From positions 1 through 5,982 of the forward strand of contig JASLVI010000090.1 of the NCBI GenBank assembly GCA_030741455.1: a stretch of 5,982 nt of DNA, in the 5' to 3' direction. The DNA comes from Candidatus Poseidoniaceae archaeon. Its GTDB lineage: Archaea > Thermoplasmatota > Poseidoniia > Poseidoniales > Poseidoniaceae. This document shows positions 1 through 5,982 of this stretch, piece by piece (position 1 is the first letter of the stretch; every line of letters starts with the position of its first letter). The notes beneath the pieces are model-generated. The model was not told where the DNA came from. It did not search any database and saw only the letters and a program-made list of their open reading frames with translations. A program made the translations under genes and the position numbers.

Positions 1-3000
1 AACTGAATCTCCTTGAAGAGGCCAGCAACATGACGAACCCCGTCCTCGCCAGGTTTTGGACCCTCAATGGTTTTGAGATCTCGAATAATGATGAAGCGCT
101 TCGCAGGAGGGCCGCTTCCGTCAAAGAAGAGCGGCATGCCTTCTGCATCTTCAGCATACAATCCCCGCTCCTTCAATTGTTCAATCAGTTGCTCGTCAAG
201 AACGAGGTGGTCCACCCGATCTATTCGTCCGCGTAGTTTGAGGTGTGTTGTTTCGAATTGATCATCAAACCCTTCAATCTGAATATTCATCTCTGTTCCA
301 TCTTCCAATGCCCATTCACTTGCAATTGGTGCTGCAGCGGTCAATGCAAGATCTGCTAAAAGAAGACGCCCGAGTCTTCCTCCAATGGTAAGCGTTCCAT
401 TTCCTTCAAGCCAATCAGTCCATTCCTCGGGCGAGCACCCAATCAAATCATTGCAACGATGAACTGAAACAGCATTTGTTCGCGAAAGCCATGGGGCAAT
501 TTCAGACAAGTGCCAGAGCAAACTTTCCCAAATTTCTTGATTTGAAAGTGAAGTGCCTTGATGCATTGGAGTCCCTTCAGACAGTGGATCTCCCATCACT
601 TCAATTCCAAGTAGCGTCATGAGATGTTCTTCTATCGCATGCACCAGCGTCCCTTTTGTAAGTGGGGCAAGGTCTTCTGAAGGTTCTGGAGTGTCGTCCG
701 TAGCCTGAAGTGTTTGTTCGGCCCATGCCTGTCGAGGACAAATGAGCCAAGGCGTTAATCGGCTTGTCGACCATATCTTTGACTCGTTTTCAATCGGCTG
801 ACTTGAGAGGATTTCTTGCATGCTTGGAGAGGAATACTCTGGTGGCGGAAGCGGACGGGGGTCGAGCGAAGGCCCTCTTGAATTACCATTTTCCTTGAAC
901 CCTAGATGAGGATAGGATGCAGCTGAACGGCCACCGCTTACCCCGGCTTGAGGTACCGTTGGTTCGATGACAAGTCCCGTCGTGGTTAGTAAGTTGTCTC
1001 GTATTTCCCAAGGCATAATGCTTCCATTTGCAAGTGCATTGAATTTGGGCTGTCGCCGATAACGGTCAAGGTGGACGTCGCGTTCAAATCGATTCGCGAT
1101 AGTGTTGGGCGACTGAATCTTTACACTCGGAGTTTGCAACGCTCTCAGTTCGAGACCCGCCTGTTGTTGACGATCTCTTTGCATGCGCTCTGCTCGTTCA
1201 AGTTCCACCTCATCTCCGTTCACAGATAATGAAGAAGTTCGATACGTCAACCAATTCCCCGTTTCTCTTGTGACGATTGACCAACCAGCACCATCAGAGA
1301 CTTCTGCTTGAAGAAACGTTGGAATGGACGCAAGATTTCGTAAATCGCCTTGAAGTTCTACGCCCGAAAGATATTCGACAACAGGCGTTGAATTGCCCGC
1401 TGATTCATCATGCTCAGTATCAAACAGAAGCACTTGTTGGCTTGAATTTAATACGGATTTGAAGAGATGTCGTGCTTGACGGACTGGCAAATCTCCATCA
1501 CTCAAACCCAATTCAACTCGAACTGCATCATCAACCCATGGTATTCGTTCTGGTTTCATCGACCATGATTCTGCATCAATACCAACGAACAGTGTAAGGT
1601 CTGATGGAACGCCAAAGGCTTGCATTGGCGTGCAAATGTGAACATCAAAATGACGAACTCGATTCATCGGTAGTTTCGTTTGGTCTGCTGCTAAACGACA
1701 AAGATCAATGAACGCAAGACTCGATTCATACTGAAGCAAACCATCAATGGAACGAACCCATGATTGGACAGCACCTACAGACGCATCATAATGGCGGCTA
1801 CGTTCGAACAACTGCCCCCAATCACACGCTTGTAGAATTGTACCAAGAACTTCCCGGGGATTTTTACTTGGTTCTGGCAATGGTAGTGAAAGGTTTGTTG
1901 ACGCTCCGACGAAGGGGTTTGCAAGGAAGCTTTTCTCAGGTTCGTCCAACAACGCCGCCCAGGATGTTGCTAAGCATTGAAACCACCACTGAGTCTCCTC
2001 AATCGCTCGTGATTCTTCCTCTCGGCGATATGTTTCAACAGAATAGGGTTTTGCAACCGACAAAGAACCAAGCCATCGTTGGAGAGCCCCTCTCCCGCCT
2101 AGGACATGGAAACTGCGCCCTATATTTTCAATCACTTCTAAGTGAGGTCTTGGCCGCCAATCTTTCTTTTCGGGATGCGTCAAATCAGAAAACATATTTC
2201 CAATGATTGGAAAAGCCTTTGACTGGGCGATATCGAACAATTTCGTTAATGACCATGCGTCTTGGCCGTTTGGGATTGATAGAAATCGAAGTATTGCTTG
2301 TATGGCAGATGTACTTCCGACAACATTTGCTTGTGCATCGCATGCAATTCCAACGCGCTGGAGTCGACGTACCCATTCACCATGCCGGCCCTTGTTGGCA
2401 TCGATTAGAAGAATTCGTCCTTGTTGGTTCTTGAAGAAGTGATTGATGGTAGAAATTGCAGCATCTGGGATCTGAGAAGCCTGGTCAAAACTCAACAGAT
2501 GGATGCCTTCTGTCGTGTAATCTCCATTGCCAACTGTCGGAGGTTGAACGGCATGAGGGGGCACCCATTCTGGAAGTTGATCCTCGCTTTGTATGAGAGG
2601 TATTTCATCATCAATGTATGCTCCATGAAATCCAAGTCGAAATGATCCAGTTACGCAGAGATGATGCATCGGACGTCGAGCCGCTATGGCCTTCAGAAAC
2701 TGTTTCTCATCTTCATCAAAATCTGGAGGATGATTGAGAAGCAGGATGCCACTAATAGCTCCAAGCGTGTAAGGTAGAGGAAGAGTCACATCGTGTAGTA
2801 TAGTACACAGATGCTCCAGAACTTGGTGCTCGTGTAGAAGACCTTCTTTTTCAAAGGTTGAAAGAATCCGATCGGCTTCATATGCCCCAGGGTCATCTTC
2901 CCAACAGGAAAGAATGCGATGTTTTGTTGCATAAGCATGAAGCGAAAGCAAACGCTCTGTTTTTGAGAGCGTCCATGGTCGAGTCACATCTGGATGTAAT

Positions 3001-3314
3001 CGGGGAAATCGATGTTCCTTAGCAGCAGAAGAAAATTTTTCGTGTACTTGAACAAGACCAGTTGATGTTCGTGGCACAATCACAGGCAATCGCAAGTCGA
3101 TCGTCAGAGCTCTCAGAAGCCGCTGAAGCGTTGTGTGCCTGCTTGAATCAACAGAACCAGCGTTTTCAAGGATGGTTTGAATAGACTCAGACCGTGTGAC
3201 TTCATTGGGATAGATGACCAATAAATCATCTCGCCCTGCTGCAATTTCATTCACAATCCAAGACGGAACTACTGTGTTGAAGGGGCACGACTCAACTGTG
3301 ATGTTCTCAGCCAT
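1..3314 (-). CDS. AddB/RexB-like PD-(D/E)XK nuclease with degenerate helicase scaffold, 3' end cut by window
   Basis: The frame is open from the ATG at 3314 to the window edge, giving at least 1104 residues; the C-terminus lies outside. The last third matches the RecB/AddB nuclease pattern: SRLTPWLICPRQAW (Cys859), GTLVHAIEEH (His892), RGRIDRVD (Asp1032) and IIIRDLKT (Asp1079, Lys1081), corresponding to the His, Asp, Asp and Lys of RecB-type nucleases. The region around residues 575-640 (VGIDAESW, VELGLSDGDLP, then QARHLF) resembles the late helicase region of AddB. Near residue 194, GILLLNHPPDF looks like a decayed motif II. I see no GxxGxGK[ST] Walker A; the N-terminus enters directly at LLVIYPNEVTRSES, like AddB motif Ia. 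A Pro/Ser-rich linker (about 810-840) precedes the nuclease. AddB-type proteins process DNA double-strand ends with an AddA helicase partner, so a repair role is inferred; phage or plasmid defence is possible. Alternative in-frame ATGs lie at 3329 and 3335. The start at 3314 was chosen because it sits just after the predicted transcription start; the GGAGG before it is only 2 bases away, which is too close to be decisive. Confidence 0.8.
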   Translation of the reverse strand, partial: MAENITVESCPFNTVVPSWIVNEIAAGRDDLLVIYPNEVTRSESIQTILENAGSVDSSRHTTLQRLLRALTIDLRLPVIVPRTSTGLVQVHEKFSSAAKEHRFPRLHPDVTRPWTLSKTERLLSLHAYATKHRILSCWEDDPGAYEADRILSTFEKEGLLHEHQVLEHLCTILHDVTLPLPYTLGAISGILLLNHPPDFDEDEKQFLKAIAARRPMHHLCVTGSFRLGFHGAYIDDEIPLIQSEDQLPEWVPPHAVQPPTVGNGDYTTEGIHLLSFDQASQIPDAAISTINHFFKNQQGRILLIDANKGRHGEWVRRLQRVGIACDAQANVVGSTSAIQAILRFLSIPNGQDAWSLTKLFDIAQSKAFPIIGNMFSDLTHPEKKDWRPRPHLEVIENIGRSFHVLGGRGALQRWLGSLSVAKPYSVETYRREEESRAIEETQWWFQCLATSWAALLDEPEKSFLANPFVGASTNLSLPLPEPSKNPREVLGTILQACDWGQLFERSRHYDASVGAVQSWVRSIDGLLQYESSLAFIDLCRLAADQTKLPMNRVRHFDVHICTPMQAFGVPSDLTLFVGIDAESWSMKPERIPWVDDAVRVELGLSDGDLPVRQARHLFKSVLNSSQQVLLFDTEHDESAGNSTPVVEYLSGVELQGDLRNLASIPTFLQAEVSDGAGWSIVTRETGNWLTYRTSSLSVNGDEVELERAERMQRDRQQQAGLELRALQTPSVKIQSPNTIANRFERDVHLDRYRRQPKFNALANGSIMPWEIRDNLLTTTGLVIEPTVPQAGVSGGRSAASYPHLGFKENGNSRGPSLDPRPLPPPEYSSPSMQEILSSQPIENESKIWSTSRLTPWLICPRQAWAEQTLQATDDTPEPSEDLAPLTKGTLVHAIEEHLMTLLGIEVMGDPLSEGTPMHQGTSLSNQEIWESLLWHLSEIAPWLSRTNAVSVHRCNDLIGCSPEEWTDWLEGNGTLTIGGRLGRLLLADLALTAAAPIASEWALEDGTEMNIQIEGFDDQFETTHLKLRGRIDRVDHLVLDEQLIEQLKERGLYAEDAEGMPLFFDGSGPPAKRFIIIRDLKTIEGPKPGEDGVRHVAGLFKEIQ

Positions 3315-3347
3315 ATCCTCCCCACCCATCTTCATGCGTGGCGACAG

Positions 3348-3355
3348 TATAAAAG
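3348..3355 (-). promoter_or_regulatory. Candidate TATA box for the nuclease gene
   Basis: Read on the minus strand this is CTTTTATA. Its centre is about 37 bases upstream of the ATG at 3314. With the usual archaeal spacing of about 25 bases from box A to the transcription start, transcription would begin near 3325, leaving a leader of about 11 bases. On the plus strand the same bases read TATAAAAG, so direction is not settled by the element alone, and no clear BRE is visible on either side. Inference from position and composition only. Confidence 0.4.
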
Positions 3356-3438
3356 TGAACGCTCAAAATTTTGTTATTTTTTGTAGCGTGTTGGCATTCT
3401 TCATCGAGTTGGATGGGGTGTCGGATAATTAAATATCT

Positions 3439-3457
3439 AACATGAATTATTCATGTT
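3439..3457. promoter_or_regulatory. Perfect palindrome, candidate operator
   Basis: AACATGAAT, one central T, then ATTCATGTT: two 9-base arms that are exact reverse complements. A perfect odd-length palindrome of this size in a divergent promoter region is typical of a site for a homodimeric DNA-binding regulator. It lies about 30 bases upstream of the TFB TATA box and about 125 bases upstream of the nuclease start. The regulator is unknown. Confidence 0.6.
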
Positions 3458-3470
3458 TTCTTGTTTTTGG

Positions 3471-3479
3471 AACATGAAT
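3471..3479 (+). promoter_or_regulatory. Third copy of the operator half-site
   Basis: AACATGAAT is an exact repeat of the left arm of the palindrome at 3439-3457, in the same orientation and 32 bases downstream, close to three helical turns. It ends 7 bases before the TATA box at 3487, next to where TFB contacts the BRE, so a bound protein here could block or help promoter recognition. Confidence 0.5.
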
Positions 3480-3486
3480 CGTTGGA

Positions 3487-3494
3487 TTTAAATA
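3487..3494 (+). promoter_or_regulatory. TATA box (box A) of the TFB gene
   Basis: TTTAAATA fits the archaeal box A pattern. It predicts a transcription start near 3516 and a leader of about 90 bases before the ATG at 3608. The bases just upstream (CGTTGGA) are not a clear BRE. A second AT-rich patch, CATAAAGAT at about 3505-3513, is a weaker alternative. Confidence 0.5.
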
Positions 3495-3527
3495 GGTCGG
3501 CGTCCATAAAGATACTCCAGCGCGTCG

Positions 3528-3567
3528 GTCCGAGCCCAATCCCACTTATCCTAGCAACCACTCGGAC
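3528..3567 (+). repeat. Inverted repeat in the TFB leader, potential stem-loop
   Basis: GTCCGAG at 3528-3534 is the exact reverse complement of CTCGGAC at 3561-3567, extendable by one G-U pair (3527 with 3568). The loop would be 26 bases with no strong internal pairing. It falls inside the predicted 5' leader, 26 bases upstream of the Shine-Dalgarno. It could be a leader hairpin or a protein site, but a 7-base match can arise by chance. Confidence 0.35.
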
Positions 3568-3593
3568 TTAATCATGTTGGAACAAATCAGAAC

Positions 3594-3600
3594 AAGGAGG
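3594..3600 (+). promoter_or_regulatory. Strong ribosome binding site of the TFB gene
   Basis: AAGGAGG, followed by a 7-base spacer and the ATG at 3608. This near-complete Shine-Dalgarno at ideal spacing fixes the TFB start and shows that this message is translated from a leadered transcript. Confidence 0.85.
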
Positions 3601-3607
3601 ACAAAAT

Positions 3608-4681
3608 ATGACGAAAAAGTGTGAAGAATGTGGCAGTTATGACTTGAAAGCGGACAGTATCAGAGGCGAGGTGGTTTGCAACGATTGCGGACTTGTCGTC
3701 GAGGATCAAGCCTCGGCAACCCAAAACGACAATGCAGGAGCTATGTGGGGTGAAAATGCATCCAACACTCCAACCAAGGATGAAGCCAAGATTAAGACTG
3801 GTTCGAAAGGCAATGCGCTTGGTTCCTACATCGGCAGACCGAATGAAGCCAAAGGCAAGTGGAAAATCCTACGACACCTGCATGCTCGAGATGTAAAGGA
3901 CCTGCACCCAATGGCGCAAGCTACCATGGATGCTGCAAAGGAATTGGCTGGCAAGGACAATGCCATGAAGGCGAAGAAAGTCATCACGTTGGCAACTGTT
4001 CCGCTTGATGATGAGAAAGCGAAGGCGTTGAGAGAAATCGCTGATGAGGAAGACATCGTTCTACCAAAGAACTCTGTTTGCCGAAAGAAGACACGAGGCG
4101 GAAGCACGCAGAACAACGAGAAGTTGCTTGCCCTAGGTTGTCTGCGAGCATACCAGGAGCGAACTGGAAAAATCAACATCGATTGGCCGCAGATGGTTGA
4201 AGGCACTGGTTTGACCATGGCGCAGGTTGTTGATGCTGCAAAAGTCATCATGAAATACCTCAACCTGTGCGAGAAAGCGCACCTTATCGAAGAGCGAGCG
4301 GACCGAAAAACCGTTCATCTTGAGTTGAGAAACACCGAAATTGAGAACACAACACTTCGACTAAAGCAACTACTCGACGATGTGGATGATTCCCTGAAGA
4401 CGCAAATCATGGACGATTACAAACAGCGACTCTTCGCGTTGGGCGAGCCGACATTGGGGGGTTCGCCATTCTCAAGCGAGAACATTGAGGCCAAGGTTCT
4501 ATGCGCAATCCTCTTCCAAATCTCATGCGAATCCTTTGGTGTTGAACAAGGACGGCTCGAAAACATCGCTCAAGCGATAGGTCGATGTCGAAACACCATC
4601 AAGAATCGCCTCAAGTCCCTTCGAAAGAAAGTAGCTTCTGGCGAGCTGGTTGACTTTGGCGTCTTGCAGAAGAAGCACTGA
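3608..4681 (+). CDS. tfb: Transcription initiation factor B (TFB/TFIIB family), divergent
   Basis: TFB bridges TBP bound at the TATA box to archaeal RNA polymerase and helps open the promoter. The 357-residue product has the expected order. A zinc ribbon has CEEC (Cys5, Cys8) and CNDC (Cys24, Cys27) with the RGEVVCNDCGL signature at 19-29. A B-finger/linker follows, with GSYIG at 72-76 in place of the usual LST-IG. Cyclin repeat one spans about 98-220 and includes TRGGSTQNNEKLLALGCLRAY at 162-182, which aligns with the family RGRS-IE-VAAA-Y motif but is altered. Cyclin repeat two spans about 240-345, ending in a helix-turn-helix (GRLENIAQAIGRCRNTIKNR, 315-334) that in the family reads BRE DNA. 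The length is slightly above the usual 300-320 residues. The departure from core motifs suggests a specialised paralogue, though it could be this lineage's only TFB. The start is fixed by the Shine-Dalgarno. It is probably co-transcribed with the next gene, and the palindrome upstream suggests regulated or self-regulated expression. Confidence 0.9.
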   Translation: MTKKCEECGSYDLKADSIRGEVVCNDCGLVVEDQASATQNDNAGAMWGENASNTPTKDEAKIKTGSKGNALGSYIGRPNEAKGKWKILRHLHARDVKDLHPMAQATMDAAKELAGKDNAMKAKKVITLATVPLDDEKAKALREIADEEDIVLPKNSVCRKKTRGGSTQNNEKLLALGCLRAYQERTGKINIDWPQMVEGTGLTMAQVVDAAKVIMKYLNLCEKAHLIEERADRKTVHLELRNTEIENTTLRLKQLLDDVDDSLKTQIMDDYKQRLFALGEPTLGGSPFSSENIEAKVLCAILFQISCESFGVEQGRLENIAQAIGRCRNTIKNRLKSLRKKVASGELVDFGVLQKKH

Positions 4682-4689
4682 AGCGACAG

Positions 4690-5628
4690 ATGGATTATCT
4701 CATTAAGGAGAGGTTCATCCATCAATACATGACTCGATTGGTCGTTGTTGGAGTTTTAGCTGCCCTCATGTTATCGGTTGTGCCCGTAACGCATGCTGCA
4801 GAGATCAGAGAACTTGAAACTGGTATTCTCTTTGGGGGCCTTCATGGAATGGCAAATGAGACCATAGCTGTCAACAGTACGCTGGATGATCTACCTACAA
4901 TTGCAGAAGATTACACGGCCACATGGTGTGGAAATTGTGTTGAAGTCGGCGATGCTCTCGAAACTGTAGCGGAGAACATAAGCATGGAAATCTATGCTGT
5001 TCATCGAAACATCTACGAGACCCAAGACCCATTAGGTAACGAGAATGTCGACGCACGCTTTAGGGACAGATACGATATCTATGCGCCAGAGTTCAAACCT
5101 CCTGTTGCTGGTATCAATGGCAAATTCGCACTTCGTGGCAGCAACCCAGTCGGCGATTCGCTGGAATCTGACTTTGCGGACTTAGCATCTGAACCTCGAA
5201 ATCTTGGCGACGGTTTCGTTACGATGGCATGGACGCCTACTGGTGAAAATTCAGGAACTGTCGTTTGGAGCATTAACCAATCCACGACTGCTGTCTACAA
5301 TGTGTCCGTATGGATGGTCGAGAAGGTTGCTTACTTCCCAGATGGTACAAACAACCAGATTTACTACCATCATATCGTACGTGAAATCATCGATGTGGGA
5401 ACTGTTAACGATGTAGGACTGAGTTCAGGAACAAAGCAAATCACCTATGCAGATGCCTACGATGATGATGATCTTGAAGTCCACATTATGTTCCATGAAT
5501 ATATTGAACAGCCTGAAGCACAAGAAGACACACCAACAGAACCTGACACAGAAGATACCCCTTTCCTCTCCATGCCATTGACAATACTGGCCTTACTCGT
5601 CGTAGCTCATCGGCGGCAGAATCAATAG
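4690..5628 (+). CDS. Secreted, membrane-anchored thioredoxin-like/Omp28-like protein
   Basis: The 312-residue product starts with a signal-like segment (MTRLVVVGVLAALMLSVV at 14-31, then THA before AE, a good cleavage site near residue 36). A thioredoxin-like domain follows, with YTATWCGNC (Cys80, Cys83) as the redox centre and KPPVAGING at 137-145 as the likely cis-proline region. The second half (about 175-270) is beta-rich; VSVWMVEKVAYF at 206-217 and YYHHIVREI at 225-233 recall the Omp28-like family, in which a thioredoxin-like domain is followed by this module. An acidic Glu/Asp/Thr/Pro spacer (273-290) leads to a hydrophobic C-terminal helix (292-306) and RR, the layout of archaeal surface anchors. 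It likely acts outside the membrane in disulfide exchange or as a surface redox-fold protein; substrate unknown. The start is uncertain: ATG at 4690, 8 bases after the TFB stop, or ATG at 4729, which gives a more compact signal peptide. Confidence 0.75.
   Translation: MDYLIKERFIHQYMTRLVVVGVLAALMLSVVPVTHAAEIRELETGILFGGLHGMANETIAVNSTLDDLPTIAEDYTATWCGNCVEVGDALETVAENISMEIYAVHRNIYETQDPLGNENVDARFRDRYDIYAPEFKPPVAGINGKFALRGSNPVGDSLESDFADLASEPRNLGDGFVTMAWTPTGENSGTVVWSINQSTTAVYNVSVWMVEKVAYFPDGTNNQIYYHHIVREIIDVGTVNDVGLSSGTKQITYADAYDDDDLEVHIMFHEYIEQPEAQEDTPTEPDTEDTPFLSMPLTILALLVVAHRRQNQ
4704..4712 (+). promoter_or_regulatory. Possible ribosome binding site inside the thioredoxin-like gene start region
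   Basis: AAGGAGAGG lies 16 bases upstream of the ATG at 4729, longer than usual spacing, and downstream of the ATG at 4690, which has no good Shine-Dalgarno. It modestly favours the 4729 start, giving a 299-residue protein beginning MTRLVVVG. Confidence 0.3.
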
Positions 5629-5982
5629 AAGTCAACCATATTTGCATGAAGACGGGCGTCAACTTCCGGCATGCGATCCGGTGGACGGCCTACTTCGATG
5701 AAACGGAGTACATAATCGTCGATGTTTGCAAACCCGAATTCCTCGGTCATCGGCTCCATGAGTTCTCGCAACGCCTGTCTAGGGTCTGCAATTGGGAAAT
5801 CTCGACGGATAAAGACTTGGTTTAACTGGCGATAACGTGCGTGTCTGTATCCCAAAATCTCGAGGATGCGGCGAAGTGCATCTTCTTCTTGCGCCGAACG
5901 AATGGTTAGCCGCAACCGGCACCCCTGCATTCGAAACATTCCACGTACGCCGCCTAATTCGACCTGATGGCCAATCGGCTGC
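5622..5982 (-). CDS. Unrecognised protein, N-terminal part outside window
   Basis: The frame stays open from the right edge to TGA at 5622-5624, giving 119 complete codons. ATG codons at 5939 and 5930 exist, but neither has a Shine-Dalgarno upstream, and the preceding codons (QPIGHQVELGGVRG) look like normal coding sequence, so the gene probably begins outside the window. The visible part is soluble, charged and arginine-rich, with no membrane segment, signal or cysteine-pair motif. Notable stretches are RLRLTIRSAQEEDALRRILE, which looks like a beta strand followed by a helix, IRRDFPIADPRQALRELMEP, and a C-terminal tail with VGRPPDRMPEVDARLH. I do not recognise a family and assign no function. 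It overlaps the 3' end of the thioredoxin-like gene by 7 bases, tail to tail. Confidence 0.6.
   Translation of the reverse strand, partial: QPIGHQVELGGVRGMFRMQGCRLRLTIRSAQEEDALRRILEILGYRHARYRQLNQVFIRRDFPIADPRQALRELMEPMTEEFGFANIDDYVLRFIEVGRPPDRMPEVDARLHANMVDFY

Larger units (their letters stand above)
3315..3607. other. Divergent intergenic control region
   Basis: About 290 bases lie between the divergent nuclease and TFB genes. The stretch is AT-rich compared with the coding DNA around it, especially 3361-3494. It holds a candidate minus-strand TATA element, a palindrome with an extra half-site, a plus-strand TATA element, a leader inverted repeat and a strong Shine-Dalgarno sequence, each listed separately. 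The 72-codon plus-strand frame that overlaps its left half has no good ribosome binding site and is mostly antisense to the nuclease start, so I do not call a gene here. Confidence 0.75.

Noticed and set aside
30..261. Overlapping short plus-strand frames at the left edge
   Set aside because: They are antisense to the nuclease active-site region, whose RGRIDRVD and RDLKT motifs establish the minus strand as coding.
1760..2206. 148-codon plus-strand open frame
   Set aside because: It lies wholly antisense to the long nuclease frame, which carries recognisable domain motifs; no good ribosome binding site and no family resemblance.
3347..3354. Plus-strand TATAAAAG as the main TFB promoter
   Set aside because: It would create a leader of about 230 bases, while TTTAAATA at 3487 is much closer; the element fits better as the minus-strand box of the nuclease gene, although direction is not certain.
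3214..3432. 72-codon plus-strand frame overlapping the nuclease start
   Set aside because: No Shine-Dalgarno, half antisense to the nuclease N-terminus, and the rest is AT-rich control region.
3826..4263. 145-codon minus-strand open frame
   Set aside because: It is the shadow of the TFB gene, low in complexity with many Ser, Ala and Phe, as expected from reading the opposite strand of a Lys/Glu-rich coding region.
1..5982. CRISPR array, tRNA, rRNA, insertion sequence or prophage signs
   Set aside because: No regularly spaced repeats, cloverleaf-like segment, transposase motif or terminal inverted repeats were visible on either strand.

Overview
The window reads as chromosomal DNA from an archaeon. 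The clearest sign is a complete transcription factor B (TFB) gene with an N-terminal zinc ribbon and a cyclin-fold core. It is preceded by an AT-rich box A/TATA-like element and a strong Shine-Dalgarno sequence. The moderate GC content, dense packing and a secreted protein with a C-terminal hydrophobic anchor ending in Arg-Arg would suit a planktonic marine euryarchaeon such as Poseidoniales (Marine Group II). That placement is inferred from gene style and not proven here.

Layout. Positions 1-3314 (minus strand) hold one very long open frame that runs off the left edge, at least 1104 residues. It reads as an AddB/RexB-like protein: a degenerate UvrD-type helicase scaffold without a visible Walker A, then a C-terminal PD-(D/E)XK nuclease domain of the RecB/AddB type whose recognisable catalytic residues are intact. 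All plus-strand frames in that stretch are shadows of this gene. Positions 3315-3607 are a divergent control region. It has a perfect 9+1+9 bp palindrome, a third copy of the same half-site just upstream of a TATA box, and a potential stem-loop in the leader of the next gene. Positions 3608-4681 (plus) encode the TFB protein. Only 8 bases later, 4690-5628 (plus) encodes a secreted, probably membrane-anchored protein with a thioredoxin-like CGNC site and an Omp28-like second half. Positions 5622-5982 (minus) are the 3' part of an unrecognised gene that meets the thioredoxin gene tail to tail with a 7-base overlap.

How the genes relate. The nuclease gene and the TFB gene diverge from one shared control region, so the palindrome/half-site cluster could regulate both. 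The TFB and thioredoxin-like genes look like one transcription unit. I see no direct functional link between a basal transcription factor and an exported redox protein, so their pairing may only be positional. No tRNA, rRNA, CRISPR array, insertion sequence or attachment site was found. The best leads are the divergent TFB with its apparent operator, and the Walker-less AddB-like nuclease with an unusually long insert between its two catalytic aspartates.
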